NCBI GenBank assembly: GCA_902765735.1
Contig: CACXBB010000035.1
Span: 1-32,620 of the forward strand
Origin: an uncultured Eubacteriales bacterium
GTDB taxonomy: Bacteria > Bacillota > Clostridia > Christensenellales > Aristaeellaceae
Reading direction: 5' to 3'
DNA: 32,620 nucleotides
This document shows, piece after piece, positions 9,847 to 18,030 of this stretch. The notes beneath the pieces were generated by a model. The model ran no database searches, had not been told where the DNA came from, and was given only the letters and a program-made list of their open reading frames with translations. Within the stretch, counting starts at the first letter, position 1. Each line of letters opens with the position of its first letter. The position numbers and the translations under genes were made by a program.

Positions 9847-9962
9847 CGCAACGGTTCAGCCCGGGTCGTCTATCAGGGGGCGATGAGGGCATCGCCCCTA
9901 CGGATGAGATCGTGCTGTTGTAGGTGCGATCCCCTGATCGCCCGCCGGGCCGAACCGTTGCG
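9847..9962. repeat. Palindromic element D with a second type of terminal inverted repeat
   Basis: CGCAACGGTTCAGCCCGG (9847-9864) and CCGGGCCGAACCGTTGCG (9945-9962) are inverted copies with one mismatch. The interior contains the GGGGCGATGAGGGCATCGCC core followed by CCTAC, so it shares the TAGGGGCG module with copies A-C but has different ends. It lies between the binding-protein gene and msmF. There is no coding potential. Confidence 0.7.
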
Positions 9963-9968
9963 TTGATT

Positions 9969-10002
9969 CCAAAAGGGCCGGAAGCCGTAACTTCCGGCCC
10001 TT
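9969..10002 (-). terminator. Terminator/attenuator after the sugar-binding protein gene
   Basis: AAGGGCCGGAAG (9973-9984) pairs perfectly over 12 bp with CTTCCGGCCCTT (9991-10002), with a 6-nt loop. On the minus strand the stem ends in CCCTTTTGG, a short T-run. It lies 14 nt beyond the binding-protein stop codon. It probably stops part of the transcripts so that the binding protein outnumbers the permeases. Confidence 0.75.
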
Positions 10003-10015
10003 GATCAAGGGGTCG

Positions 10016-11296
10016 TTATTCCTGAGCGAGCAGGTCGTTCATGTCGGCGGCCAGGGTGTTCAGAACGTTCTCGGTGGTGGAGGGATCGTTCCAGATGGTC
10101 ACCAGGTCGCGGGTGGCCTGATCCTCCCAGCGGGAGGTGTACTTGCTGTAGGGACGGAAGACCAGCGTGCCCTCGGTCTCCATCTTCAGGAAGGCGGAGA
10201 TGTCCATGCCGGGGAAGGCGTTCATGAAGGCGTCGGAGCAGCCGATGTAGCCGGCCATGGTCACGCCCAGCTCGGACTGCTTGAGCTGCATCTCATAGCT
10301 GGAGAACCACTCGATCAGATCCCAGGCAGCCTGGGGATCCTTCACGTCCGCGGAGGCGGCCCAGCCCAGGCCGTTGTAGATGGAGACGCGCTCGCCCTCA
10401 TCGCACTGGCCGTTGCCGTTGACGTCCTCATAGGGCAGCATGGCCCAGGCGTAATCCTCATGGCCCTCATGGTCGTAGAACTCGCGGATCATCCAGGAAC
10501 CCTCGGTATCCATGGCGATCTTGTTGTTCTCGAAGAGGATGTTCTTGCCGTTCTCAGCCAGCATCGGCTGCGGCGCCCAGGCGTTGTTGAACAGGGTGCC
10601 CATGAACTCGAAGGCCTTCAGGGTGTTCTCGTTGTTCCAGCCGGAGACCTTCTTGTCGTCGGAGATCACATAGCCGCCGAAGTCATAGATGATGTTGTAG
10701 AAAGTGTCCTGGTTGTTGCCGGTGTTGCAGGCGCCGCCGTACACCTCACCGCCGGAGGCCTCGGTGATCTTCTCGGCCGCAGCCTTGTAGTCCTCCCAGG
10801 TCCAGTCGTCGGTGGGGTAGTCAACGCCGTACTTGTCGAAGATGGCCTTGTTGTACAGAAGGGCGATGGTGTCGTGGTCCTTGGCCACGGCATAGTACTT
10901 GCCGTCCTTGCTGTACAGGTCGGTGATGCCCTGATAGTAGTTCTCGAGCTTCACCACGTCGCTGTTCGCGATGTAATCGGTGAGGTCGAGCAGCTTCTGG
11001 GCGGACATGTACATCTCGGCGTTGTTGGAGTGCATCCAGAAAACGTCGGGCATGTCGCCGCCGGTCGCGCCGGCCTCGAGGAGCGTCCAGTAGTTGTCCC
11101 AGTTGACCACCTGGATGTTGACCTTCACGCCGCTCTGCTCGGTCCACAGATCGGCAATTTCCTGCAGGCCCGCCAGCTGGTTGTTATCCCAGATCTTGAC
11201 CTCCAGCGTGTCCACGGAGTAGTCCGCCAGGGCCGCCGCGCTGAACAGCATGGCGAATGCAAGCAGAACAGAAACCAGAACCCGTACTTTCTTCAT
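10016..11296 (-). CDS. msmE: Extracellular sugar-binding protein of the alpha-galactoside ABC transporter (MsmE-like)
   Basis: 426 residues, first gene of the operon. It captures the sugar outside the cell and delivers it to MsmF/MsmG. The signal peptide is MKKVRVLVSVLLAFAMLFSA and runs into AALADYS. The mature part has family 1 binding-protein hallmarks: EVKIWDNNQLAGLQEIADLW, GDMPDVFWMHSNNAEMY, and KIAMDTEGSWMIREF. No cysteine follows the hydrophobic core, so there is no lipobox; cleavage by ordinary signal peptidase after ALA is predicted. That is unusual for a Gram-positive binding protein. The stretch PYEDVNGNGQCDEGERVSIY looks like a Ca2+-loop-like insertion. The ATG at 11296 has AAGGAGGG about 8 nt upstream. 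Confidence 0.9.
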   Translation of the reverse strand: MKKVRVLVSVLLAFAMLFSAAALADYSVDTLEVKIWDNNQLAGLQEIADLWTEQSGVKVNIQVVNWDNYWTLLEAGATGGDMPDVFWMHSNNAEMYMSAQKLLDLTDYIANSDVVKLENYYQGITDLYSKDGKYYAVAKDHDTIALLYNKAIFDKYGVDYPTDDWTWEDYKAAAEKITEASGGEVYGGACNTGNNQDTFYNIIYDFGGYVISDDKKVSGWNNENTLKAFEFMGTLFNNAWAPQPMLAENGKNILFENNKIAMDTEGSWMIREFYDHEGHEDYAWAMLPYEDVNGNGQCDEGERVSIYNGLGWAASADVKDPQAAWDLIEWFSSYEMQLKQSELGVTMAGYIGCSDAFMNAFPGMDISAFLKMETEGTLVFRPYSKYTSRWEDQATRDLVTIWNDPSTTENVLNTLAADMNDLLAQE

Positions 11297-11377
11297 GAGT
11301 ATACCCTCCTTGTTTATTATTCGCCGCGGAGATTTTGATCTTCGCGTGAAAATTCGTTGACTCCATGTAAACATCAT

Positions 11378-11432
11378 ATTATAGAAAACAACAATTTAAC
11401 ATGGTGTTTTGTTTGTTATATATGGAGTTTTG
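11378..11432 (-). promoter_or_regulatory. Promoter and AraC-type direct-repeat operator of the alpha-galactoside operon
   Basis: On the minus strand CAAAACTCCAT (11422-11432) and CAAAACACCAT (11401-11411) are direct repeats whose starts are 21 bp apart, two helical turns. A perfect TATAAT -10 lies at 11378-11383; 17 bp upstream is CACCAT (11401-11406), a poor -35 inside the proximal repeat. A weak -35 covered by the proximal half-site is the classical layout of an AraC-family activated promoter. The likely binder is the regulator at 6958-7890. Confidence 0.7.
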
Positions 11433-11472
11433 TTGACATCCCCGGGCACTCTCCCCCGCTTCTTTATAGCCG

Positions 11473-12504
11473 TCAGTGGTCGATCAGCCGAAGCAGCGTG
11501 CCCGTCACGCCGAAGACCCAGTGGACGATCCACACCCCGTAGATCGAGCGCTGTTTCCTGTAGAGAATGCCCTCGAGCCCCGCCAGGATCGCGGCGCCGA
11601 CCATGAACAAAAACCCCAGGTGGATGTGCAGCGCGGCGAAGATCAGCGAAGAAAGCACGATGGCGGAGGTCGCTTTGTGCCGGCCGATCAGTATGCGGGA
11701 CAGGTTGCCCTGCATGACGCTGCGGGCCAGGAACTCCTGGATGCCGGCGGTGAAGATATAGGCGATTTGTGGAAGGCCGAACAGGCGGATGTCCCAAAAC
11801 GGCGCCTCCGGCGAGTAGGCGTCGGGCCTGAACAGCCGTATGACGCCCTTGAGCGCGAACAGAAACGCCACGCTGCAAAGCGCCACCACCGCCGCCGTGC
11901 GAAGGGTCTTTCCCATGTTGCGCGGCGCGAGGCCCAGGTCCTTCCAGCTCAGCTTCGTATACATGGATATATAGAAGAACATCAGAAGGCCCAGAACCTC
12001 CACGCCCCGGGTCATGTGCCTGTACGAGAAGGGCTTCCCCATGAACACCCAGAAGGCGTAGAAGATCATCCAGACGCAGAACGCATAGAGGAACATCGTG
12101 AACGTATGGGTGGACTCCATGATGCGCTCCTTAAGGCGCATTGTCTCCGTCTCGTCCGCCAGCGTGATGACCAGGTTGCCCGGACCGTCGGCCAGATACG
12201 AGATGGACATCCGGAAGACATACTTCCTGCCGGAGGACGTCATGTACCGGACGGTCTGCACGATGTTCTTCTGCTTGTGAAAGAGGGCGTCCGTGACGCA
12301 TTCGTAGAAGCCGTCGTTGTACTTCTGGTCGTAATTCATGCCGAAGCGCGTCTCGCCGGGCACGTAATTGTCGCCCATCTCCAGCATGCGCGTCGCAGGC
12401 CTGTTGGCATAGAGTATGCGGCCCTGGCGATCGAGCACCAGCACCGCTTCGTTCATGTCCCTCAAAACCCTCTGGGGATAGCTCTCCTGTACAGATGCCG
12501 TCAT
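11473..12504 (-). CDS. PAS domain fused to a CPBP (CAAX-protease-like) membrane domain
   Basis: 343 residues. A cytoplasmic PAS domain fills about 10-135, with NEAVLVLDRQGRILYANRPA at its start and VRYMTSSGRKYVFRMSISYL near its end. A short linker ETETMRLKERIMEST leads into about seven membrane helices forming a CPBP/Abi domain. Motif 1, normally EExxxR, reads QEFLAR; motif 2 FxxxH is intact in FAALH; motif 3, normally HxxxN, reads HWVFG. Two of the usual active-site residues are therefore changed. The family includes CAAX proteases and immunity or stress membrane proteins. The start at 12504 has GGAAGGA upstream, and the gene has its own promoter. Sensory control of a membrane (pseudo)protease is inferred. 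Confidence 0.75.
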   Translation of the reverse strand: MTASVQESYPQRVLRDMNEAVLVLDRQGRILYANRPATRMLEMGDNYVPGETRFGMNYDQKYNDGFYECVTDALFHKQKNIVQTVRYMTSSGRKYVFRMSISYLADGPGNLVITLADETETMRLKERIMESTHTFTMFLYAFCVWMIFYAFWVFMGKPFSYRHMTRGVEVLGLLMFFYISMYTKLSWKDLGLAPRNMGKTLRTAAVVALCSVAFLFALKGVIRLFRPDAYSPEAPFWDIRLFGLPQIAYIFTAGIQEFLARSVMQGNLSRILIGRHKATSAIVLSSLIFAALHIHLGFLFMVGAAILAGLEGILYRKQRSIYGVWIVHWVFGVTGTLLRLIDH

Positions 12505-12552
12505 ATGCCGTTCCTTCCCGGGTCGTGTCGTTGTCATCAATAACGTAATCTC

Positions 12553-12582
12553 ATTTTAACACATGAGGCGTGTGCGCGTCAA
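12553..12582 (-). promoter_or_regulatory. Sigma-A type promoter of the PAS-CPBP gene
   Basis: The minus strand shows TTGACG (12577-12582), an 18-bp spacer and TAAAAT (12553-12558), with TG one base upstream of the -10 (extended -10). Transcription would start near 12546, about 40 nt before the ATG. Confidence 0.65.
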
Positions 12583-12613
12583 TCGGGAAATATTGCGAGC
12601 GGATCCCAATTCA

Positions 12614-14560
12614 TCAGATATCCAGCGCAGCATGATACCCCCAATACACCGCATTGGTGATGGTCCCGACCCGGGAGGCGTCGCCGATGACGCGCACGAA
12701 CGGCGCGGCGTCCATCAGCGCGTTCACCGCATCAACGCGGGAACGCTGGCCCAGGGCGCAGATCACCGTGCTTCCGGGCACGAGCACTTCCTTCCCCTCG
12801 GCATCCTCGCACAGTATGCCGTCCGGGCGCACCGCCACGCCCCTGTGGTTGAGGTGCACGGCCGCATATTTGTCGATCTCCTTTAACAGCAGCGGGCGGT
12901 GGCGCACGTTGGCGTCGGGGGCCAGTTTGTCCCGCATCTCCACGATGTGGACCTTCTTCCCCTGCATGCCCAGGTGCACGGCGATCTCACAGCCCGCCAG
13001 GCCGCCGCCGAACACCACCACGTCGTCGGCGACCTCATCCATATGCTTGTAGTAGTCGTTGACGATGATGACGTTCTCCCCGTCCAGGCCCCTGATCGGC
13101 GGCAGCAGCGGCTCGGAGCCCACGGCCACGATCAGCGCGTCGGGGGCCTCCTTTTCCGCGTATTCCGGGGTGACCTCCGTGTTCAGCCGGATCTCGACGC
13201 CCGCGCGCTCCGCAAGCAGCTTATAGGTGCCCGCCAGCCGGTACATGTCGTATTTGAAGGACAGGGCCTGCTCCCCCCTGAGGATGCCGCCCACCTCGCC
13301 TTCCTTCTCGCACAATATCACGCGATGGCCCCGCCGCGCCGCGGTCCAGGCCGCGTACAGCCCGCCGGGGCCGCCGCCGGCCACCAGCACCTTCTTCTTC
13401 ACCGGCGCGGGGACAACCTCGCTGCCCTCGCTCTCCCGCCCGATCAGCGGGTTCACGGTGCAGCGCCGGGTGGCGGTGGCGGCGCGCTCCGCCATGCAGG
13501 TGAAGCAGCGCAGGCAGCGCACGATCTCCTCGTCCCGATTCTCGGCGACCTTCCGCGGCAGGAAGGGGTCCGCCAGCAGCGCCCGGCCCATGTACACCAC
13601 GTCCGCCTTGCCGGAGGCGATGATCTCCTCCATCTGCGCGGGGTCGTTGAGGCCGCCCAGCGTGGCCACCGGCACCTTCACGTGCTTCTTGATCTCCGCC
13701 GCCAGGTACACGTTGCGCCCGTGCTCCTCGAACATCGAGGGATGGGTGATGCCGAAGGTCTTCTGATAGGTGCCCGCGGTGACGTGCAAAAGGTCGATGT
13801 AGGGCTCGATCTGCTGCGCGATGCGGATGCCCTCGTCCAGGTCGTAGCCCTCGGGCACGCACTCCGAGCCGGAGAGCCTGAACTCGATCGGGAACCCGGG
13901 GCCCACGGCGGCGCGCACCGACTTCAAAACCTCGATGGCGAAGCGGCAGCGGTTTTCGAGGCTTCCGCCGTACTCGTCCTCCCGGTGGTTGAACATGGGC
14001 GAGAAGAACTGGTTGATCAGCCAGCCGTGGCCGCCGTGGATCATGATCATCTCAAACCCCGCGCGCTTCGCGAGGCCCGCCACGTGGCCGTAGGCGGCGA
14101 CGATCTCCCGGATCATGTCCTTCGTCAGCGCCTTGACCTCCACGCCGTCGTCGCGGGTGCAAGCCGAGGCGCTCCACTGGTTCAAGCCCTTCTGCTTGGT
14201 CTTGTCGGTCATGTAGGTGCCCGCGTACATACCGGAGTGGGAAAGCTCCAGGCTGGGCATGGCGCCGTGGCGTCGGATGGCGTCGGCGGTGTAGGTGGCG
14301 CAGGCCAGCGAATTGAGGATGCTCTCGTCCAGGTGGTAGGCGTGGCTGCCGTCGGTGGCGGGGTGCACCATGCACTCGCTGACGGTCACCGCCGCCGCGC
14401 CGCCCCTGGCGCGAAGCTCGTAGAACGCCGTGGATTTCGGGCCGATGCAGCCGTCGTTCATGATGTCCGTGCCGCCCAGCGGCGTGGAGAACATGCGGTT
14501 GCGGAAGGTCACGCGGCCAATCGTAATGGGTTTACAAAGATTCGGATACTTTCGGATCAT
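12614..14560 (-). CDS. FMN/FAD/4Fe-4S oxidoreductase of the old yellow enzyme / 2,4-dienoyl-CoA reductase type
   Basis: 648 residues. The N-terminal FMN-binding TIM barrel (about 1-340) shows MIMIHGGHGWLINQFFSPMF and NHREDEYGGSLENRCRFAIE. A four-cysteine cluster RCLRCFTC...C (C-x2-C-x2-C-x11-C, about 347-365) binds a 4Fe-4S centre. The C-terminal half has two dinucleotide folds, KVLVAGGGPGGLYAAW for FAD and DVVVFGGGLAGCEIAVHLG for NAD(P)H. Family members reduce activated C=C bonds (enoates, dienoyl-CoA, bile-acid enones such as BaiCD/BaiH, or amines in trimethylamine dehydrogenase). The substrate cannot be read from the sequence. The ATG at 14560 is preceded by AAAGGGG. No clear promoter was found. 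Confidence 0.88.
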   Translation of the reverse strand: MIRKYPNLCKPITIGRVTFRNRMFSTPLGGTDIMNDGCIGPKSTAFYELRARGGAAAVTVSECMVHPATDGSHAYHLDESILNSLACATYTADAIRRHGAMPSLELSHSGMYAGTYMTDKTKQKGLNQWSASACTRDDGVEVKALTKDMIREIVAAYGHVAGLAKRAGFEMIMIHGGHGWLINQFFSPMFNHREDEYGGSLENRCRFAIEVLKSVRAAVGPGFPIEFRLSGSECVPEGYDLDEGIRIAQQIEPYIDLLHVTAGTYQKTFGITHPSMFEEHGRNVYLAAEIKKHVKVPVATLGGLNDPAQMEEIIASGKADVVYMGRALLADPFLPRKVAENRDEEIVRCLRCFTCMAERAATATRRCTVNPLIGRESEGSEVVPAPVKKKVLVAGGGPGGLYAAWTAARRGHRVILCEKEGEVGGILRGEQALSFKYDMYRLAGTYKLLAERAGVEIRLNTEVTPEYAEKEAPDALIVAVGSEPLLPPIRGLDGENVIIVNDYYKHMDEVADDVVVFGGGLAGCEIAVHLGMQGKKVHIVEMRDKLAPDANVRHRPLLLKEIDKYAAVHLNHRGVAVRPDGILCEDAEGKEVLVPGSTVICALGQRSRVDAVNALMDAAPFVRVIGDASRVGTITNAVYWGYHAALDI

Positions 14561-14610
14561 AAGCCTGCCCCTTTCTTAAATAAAGTTGGTTCTTCATATT
14601 TTCTTTTGGG

Positions 14611-14850
14611 ATAACGACCTCTCAGGCCCTGCGGGCCAGCTCCCCTGGAAGGGGAGCCTCATCCGTCATGGCTTCGCCATGCCACCTTCCCCTGAAGGGG
14701 AAGGCAAAGGCTGCCGCGTATAAAAGTAGCCCTCTTGCCTCCCCGTCATGCCTCCCTCTTAGAGGGAGGTGGCTCGGCGAAGCCGAGACGGAGGGAGTGG
14801 GAGGTGCCGAGCGTAGCGAGGCGGAGAGGTCCTGCCTTCGGACAGCATAT
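14611..14850. repeat. Dispersed repeat cluster (CTCTCAG / AGCTCCCCTGG type)
   Basis: This non-coding stretch is a series of short hairpins: GGCCCTGCGGGCC, GGCTTCGCCATGCC, CTTCCCCTGAAGGGGAAG, CTCCCTCTTAGAGGGAGG and CTCGGCGAAGCCGAG. The modules ACCTCTCAG, CAGCTCCCCTGGA and GCCACCTTCCCCT-AAGGGGAAGGC recur near 32450-32525. It fills most of the 379-nt gap between the flavin oxidoreductase and MFS genes. Confidence 0.6.
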
Positions 14851-14877
14851 TCGTGCGTGCGCCGTGCGTCGCCCGCC

Positions 14878-14906
14878 TTTACAATCCCCCTCAAAGCGGC
14901 TATAAT
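14878..14906 (+). promoter_or_regulatory. Sigma-A type promoter of the MFS transporter gene
   Basis: TTTACA (14878-14883), a 17-bp spacer and a perfect TATAAT (14901-14906). The start of transcription would be near 14913, leaving a leader of about 27 nt that contains the AAGGAG ribosome site. Confidence 0.75.
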
Positions 14907-14939
14907 GATGACAACGCTTGCAAAAAGGAGTTTTGCGTC

Positions 14940-16205
14940 ATGAAGCTGAACACCCGACGGACGCTGCTGATCGGTTTGGCGTTCTTCTCGATCTGCGCCT
15001 TCTGGCAGATGTACGACACCGTCATCCCGCTGATTCTGCGGGACACCTTCCATGTGGGCGACAGCCTCTCCGGCGCGATCATGGCGGCGGACAACGTGCT
15101 GGCGCTGGTGCTTTTGCCGCTGTTCGGCAGGCTGTCGGACCGCACGAACACCCGCCTGGGCAAGCGCATGCCCTACATACTCTTCGGCACCGCCTGCGCC
15201 GTGACGCTGACGCTCATGCTCTCGGGGGCCGACGCGCCGGGCCGCTTCGGGCTGTTTATCGCGCTTTTAGGGCTTCTGCTGGTGGCCATGGGCACCTATC
15301 GCTCCCCGGCGGTGGCGCTGATGCCGGACGTCACCCCCAAGCCCCTGCGCTCGAAGGCCAACGCCATCATCAACCTGACCGGCGCGCTGGGCGCGATCTA
15401 CGCGCTGGCGGCGGTGCGGCTTTTAGTGGGGACCCATCCCGACGGCCGGGCGGACTTCACCGGAGTGTTCGTTTCGGTGGCGGCGCTGATGGCGGTGTCG
15501 GTGATCCTTCTTCTCCTGCGCGTCAACGAAAACGCCCTGCGCCGCGAGAACGCCGACCCGGAGGAGGACGACGACGCCTCCCCCGGCGGCAGGCTGCCCG
15601 CCGACAAGATGCGCAGCCTCGCGCTGATACTGGTCTCCGTGGCGCTGTGGTACATGGGCTACAACGCCGTCACCACCGCCTATTCGAAGTACTTCACCCG
15701 CATGTGGGGCGATCTGTCCGGCGCGGCGTCGTGCCTGATGATCGCCACCGGCGGCGCGGTGGTGTCCTACGTGCCCGTGGGCATGCTCTCCTCGATACTC
15801 GGGCGCAAGAGGATGATCCTCATCGGCGTGGCGCTGCTGGGGATGTGCTTCGCCGTCACCGGCATGATCACGACCTTCGGGCCCGTCGTCTACGCGCTGT
15901 TCGTGCTGGTGGGCTTCGCCTGGGCGGCCATCAACGTGAACTCCTACCCGATGGTGGTGGAGATCAGCCGCAGCGGCGACGTGGGCAAGTACACCGGCTA
16001 CTACTACACCTTCTCCATGGCAGCGCAGGTGCTCACGCCGATCCTCTCCGGGTGGCTTCTGGAGCACGTGGGCTACCACACGCTGTTTCCTTACGCCGCC
16101 GGGTGCATGGCGCTGGCCTTCGTGACCATGGCCTTCGTGCGCCACGGCGACAACCGGCCGGAAGCGGCGAAGAGCGTGCTCGAGCACTTCGACGTGGAGG
16201 ACTGA
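14940..16205 (+). CDS. MFS transporter, SLC45/GPH-like (putative sugar-cation symporter)
   Basis: 421 residues with about twelve hydrophobic segments in two six-helix halves, joined by an acidic central loop (EENADPEEDDDASPGGR region, about 200-220). The loop 2-3 signature is present as GRLSDRTNTRLGKRMPYILF, which is the DRTNTRLGKR form seen in SLC45/GPH-type sugar symporters. ALMPDVTPKPLRSKANAIIN (about 128-147) is another hallmark of that group. Substrate is not determined; disaccharide uptake is plausible. The ATG at 14940 has AAGGAG 8 nt upstream and a near-consensus promoter. The gene stands alone and converges on the decayed channel gene. Confidence 0.85.
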   Translation: MKLNTRRTLLIGLAFFSICAFWQMYDTVIPLILRDTFHVGDSLSGAIMAADNVLALVLLPLFGRLSDRTNTRLGKRMPYILFGTACAVTLTLMLSGADAPGRFGLFIALLGLLLVAMGTYRSPAVALMPDVTPKPLRSKANAIINLTGALGAIYALAAVRLLVGTHPDGRADFTGVFVSVAALMAVSVILLLLRVNENALRRENADPEEDDDASPGGRLPADKMRSLALILVSVALWYMGYNAVTTAYSKYFTRMWGDLSGAASCLMIATGGAVVSYVPVGMLSSILGRKRMILIGVALLGMCFAVTGMITTFGPVVYALFVLVGFAWAAINVNSYPMVVEISRSGDVGKYTGYYYTFSMAAQVLTPILSGWLLEHVGYHTLFPYAAGCMALAFVTMAFVRHGDNRPEAAKSVLEHFDVED

Positions 16206-16224
16206 CGTCCGGTTCTCCCCGCGC

Positions 16225-17843
16225 TCACGACTCCCCGATCACGATCAGGCCGTCCCCCTCCGCGATGGTCAGCTCCGCGTCCAGCGGCGGATTGAACGCG
16301 CTGCTGCCGCTCTCGTCCAGCCAGCCCAGCAGCACATAGCCCCGCTCGAGCATGCGCCGCCTGAGCGCGCGGACAGTGTGCCGCCCCGTCAGGTGCAGCT
16401 GCCCGGCGTTTTTGATGTAGATCTCATTGCCCGCGTTGGAGAGGATCTCCCTAAACACCCCGTAGAGCTCCGGGTTTTCGGCGAGCTGCGCCAAAATCAG
16501 CGAGGACATGCTCGACGATACGATAAAATCGGTGCGATCCCCGTATCCCGCCAGCAGCTGGTTGCGCTCCCTTCGCATCTCCACGGTGAGGTTGAAGCGC
16601 AGGCCGTACCTCTGCCGGATGTCCCGGAGGTTCAGAAGCAGGAAGACGACCTGCATGTCCGCCTCCTCCGGCTCCAGCTCGTGGCGGTTCAGTATGACGA
16701 TGTGCTCCGCCGAGCGCGCCAGCGCCAGCAGCCCCGCCTCGGTCCCCACCTCATTTTCCGCGTACTCCAAAAACAGACTTCGGTCGGCAGCGACCGCGTC
16801 GAGCGCTTCCCTCTCCTCCGGATCAGTCCGTCCCACGAGACACACGCGGGACACATCGTCAGGCAGCTCCCGGAGGATGACGGGAAGCGCCTCATTATGC
16901 CCGAAAATGACCACATCCGTGCCGTCCCCGGGCTCCGCCGCCGGGGCTTCGGCATCGGGCAGGGGCTCCGGCACATCGGCGACCAGCCGGGCGAAATCGC
17001 GCTCGTCCGCGAAAACCAGAATCCGGTCTGTTTTGTTGAGGAGGTGCGCCGCAGGGGGATTCAGGGCGATCTTCCCGTCGCGCAGCACCCCGGCGGGCAC
17101 GCCGCCGTCCAAGCGTGATGTCAGTTCGCCGAAGGTCATGCCGTCGATGCCCTCGACGCCGGTCAGGTAGAACTCCGCGCCCTCAAAGTTGAAGATCTCC
17201 GTGAAGCATTCAGAGATGCCCGTCTGGGTGCAGGAGTGGGCGATCAGCTTCGCCAGGACGTAGTTGGTCTGGAGGGTCGTGATGTTGTCGGTTTCCACGA
17301 GGGACGGCGGGAAGCGGTACTCGGGCCGGGAGATGACGGCGTTCACGCCGATCTCCGGGACGCGCTTCTCCTCCAGCAGCCTGGAGACCGCCAGCACCGC
17401 CTTGATCGTGCGCATGTCGTCGGTCGGACTGACGATGATCGAGCGGCAGGTTTCCACCGAGCACTTTTCGAAGGAGGTCGGGTCCGTGATGTCCGCCGTG
17501 CGGCACACGATCCGGCAGTTCTTGGGAACGTCGATGTTTTCGCCGATCGCCTGCTCCATCTCCTCGCGCTCCATGTCCCCGGCGACCACGACGCACGTCG
17601 GCTTCCCCGCGGCGGCGAGGATCAATTGTTTAAAAGCGCATACTCTCCCGGGCAGAAGCCGAGCACCACGGTGTGGCCCGTCTCCAGCACGCGGGAGTTG
17701 CCCTTCTTCAGATTCTCGATCTTCACCTCGATGGCGCTGGTGATGATGCCGATCAGCACGCTGGTGAACAGCAGCCCCGCCAGCGCGATGACCGACATCA
17801 GGACGAGATAGCCGGGGCCGCGATGCTCCGCCCCTCCCGGATC
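16225..17843 (-). pseudogene. CASTOR/POLLUX-type ion channel, pore region lost and -1 frameshift
   Basis: The long frame 17625-16225 (466 codons) matches the RCK-type regulatory part of CASTOR/POLLUX-related cation channels: LILAAAGKPTCVVVAGDMER, SIIVSPTDDMRTIKAVLAVS, DVVIFGHNEALPVILRELP, and EIYIKNAGQLHLTGRHTVRA. The preceding 65 codons, in another frame (about 17840-17622), encode the last pore helix and linker: VIALAGLLFTSVLIGIITSA and NSRVLETGHTVVLGFCPGEY. They stop at TGA 17624-17622, and the -1 frame continues exactly where the family would. The shift sits on TTTAAAC (17634-17628). The selectivity filter and first helices are missing because the 5' side is replaced by a GNAT fragment. 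Decay is the simplest reading; programmed shifting is possible. Confidence 0.72.
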
Positions 17844-18013
17844 ACATAGGCAAACAGGTCCCTGCCCAGGTGCGCCCGAAAGTAGCCCGGCAGCGCTCCC
17901 TTGATGGCATCCTCCAGATCCGCGTCGAGCCCGCCATGGTCCTCCCGAAGGTATTGTAACCGCATGTCCACCAGCGCCGTCACATCGCTCATCGCGGCCT
18001 TATCGACGTCCAT
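17798..18013 (-). pseudogene. Truncated GNAT N-acetyltransferase (N-terminal fragment)
   Basis: 71 codons. The segment DVTALVDMRLQYLREDHGGL, followed by LPGYFRAHLGRDLFAYVIRE, matches the N-terminal part of GNAT acetyltransferases. The acetyl-CoA-binding part is absent. After VIREGRSIAA the frame enters the channel-derived sequence and stops six codons later. The fusion point lies within about 17815-17845, where one short DNA stretch reads sensibly for both families in different frames. ATG 18013 has GGAG about 10 nt upstream; a TTG at 18022 and an ATG at 17992 are alternatives. A good promoter is retained, so the remnant may still be transcribed. Confidence 0.65.
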
Positions 18014-18030
18014 ATCGATCAAACTCCAGT

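Noticed and set aside
12899-14614. 571-codon plus-strand frame opposite the flavin oxidoreductase
   Set aside because: Shadow of a gene with clear FMN, Fe-S and FAD motifs; composition is His/Val/Ala-biased.
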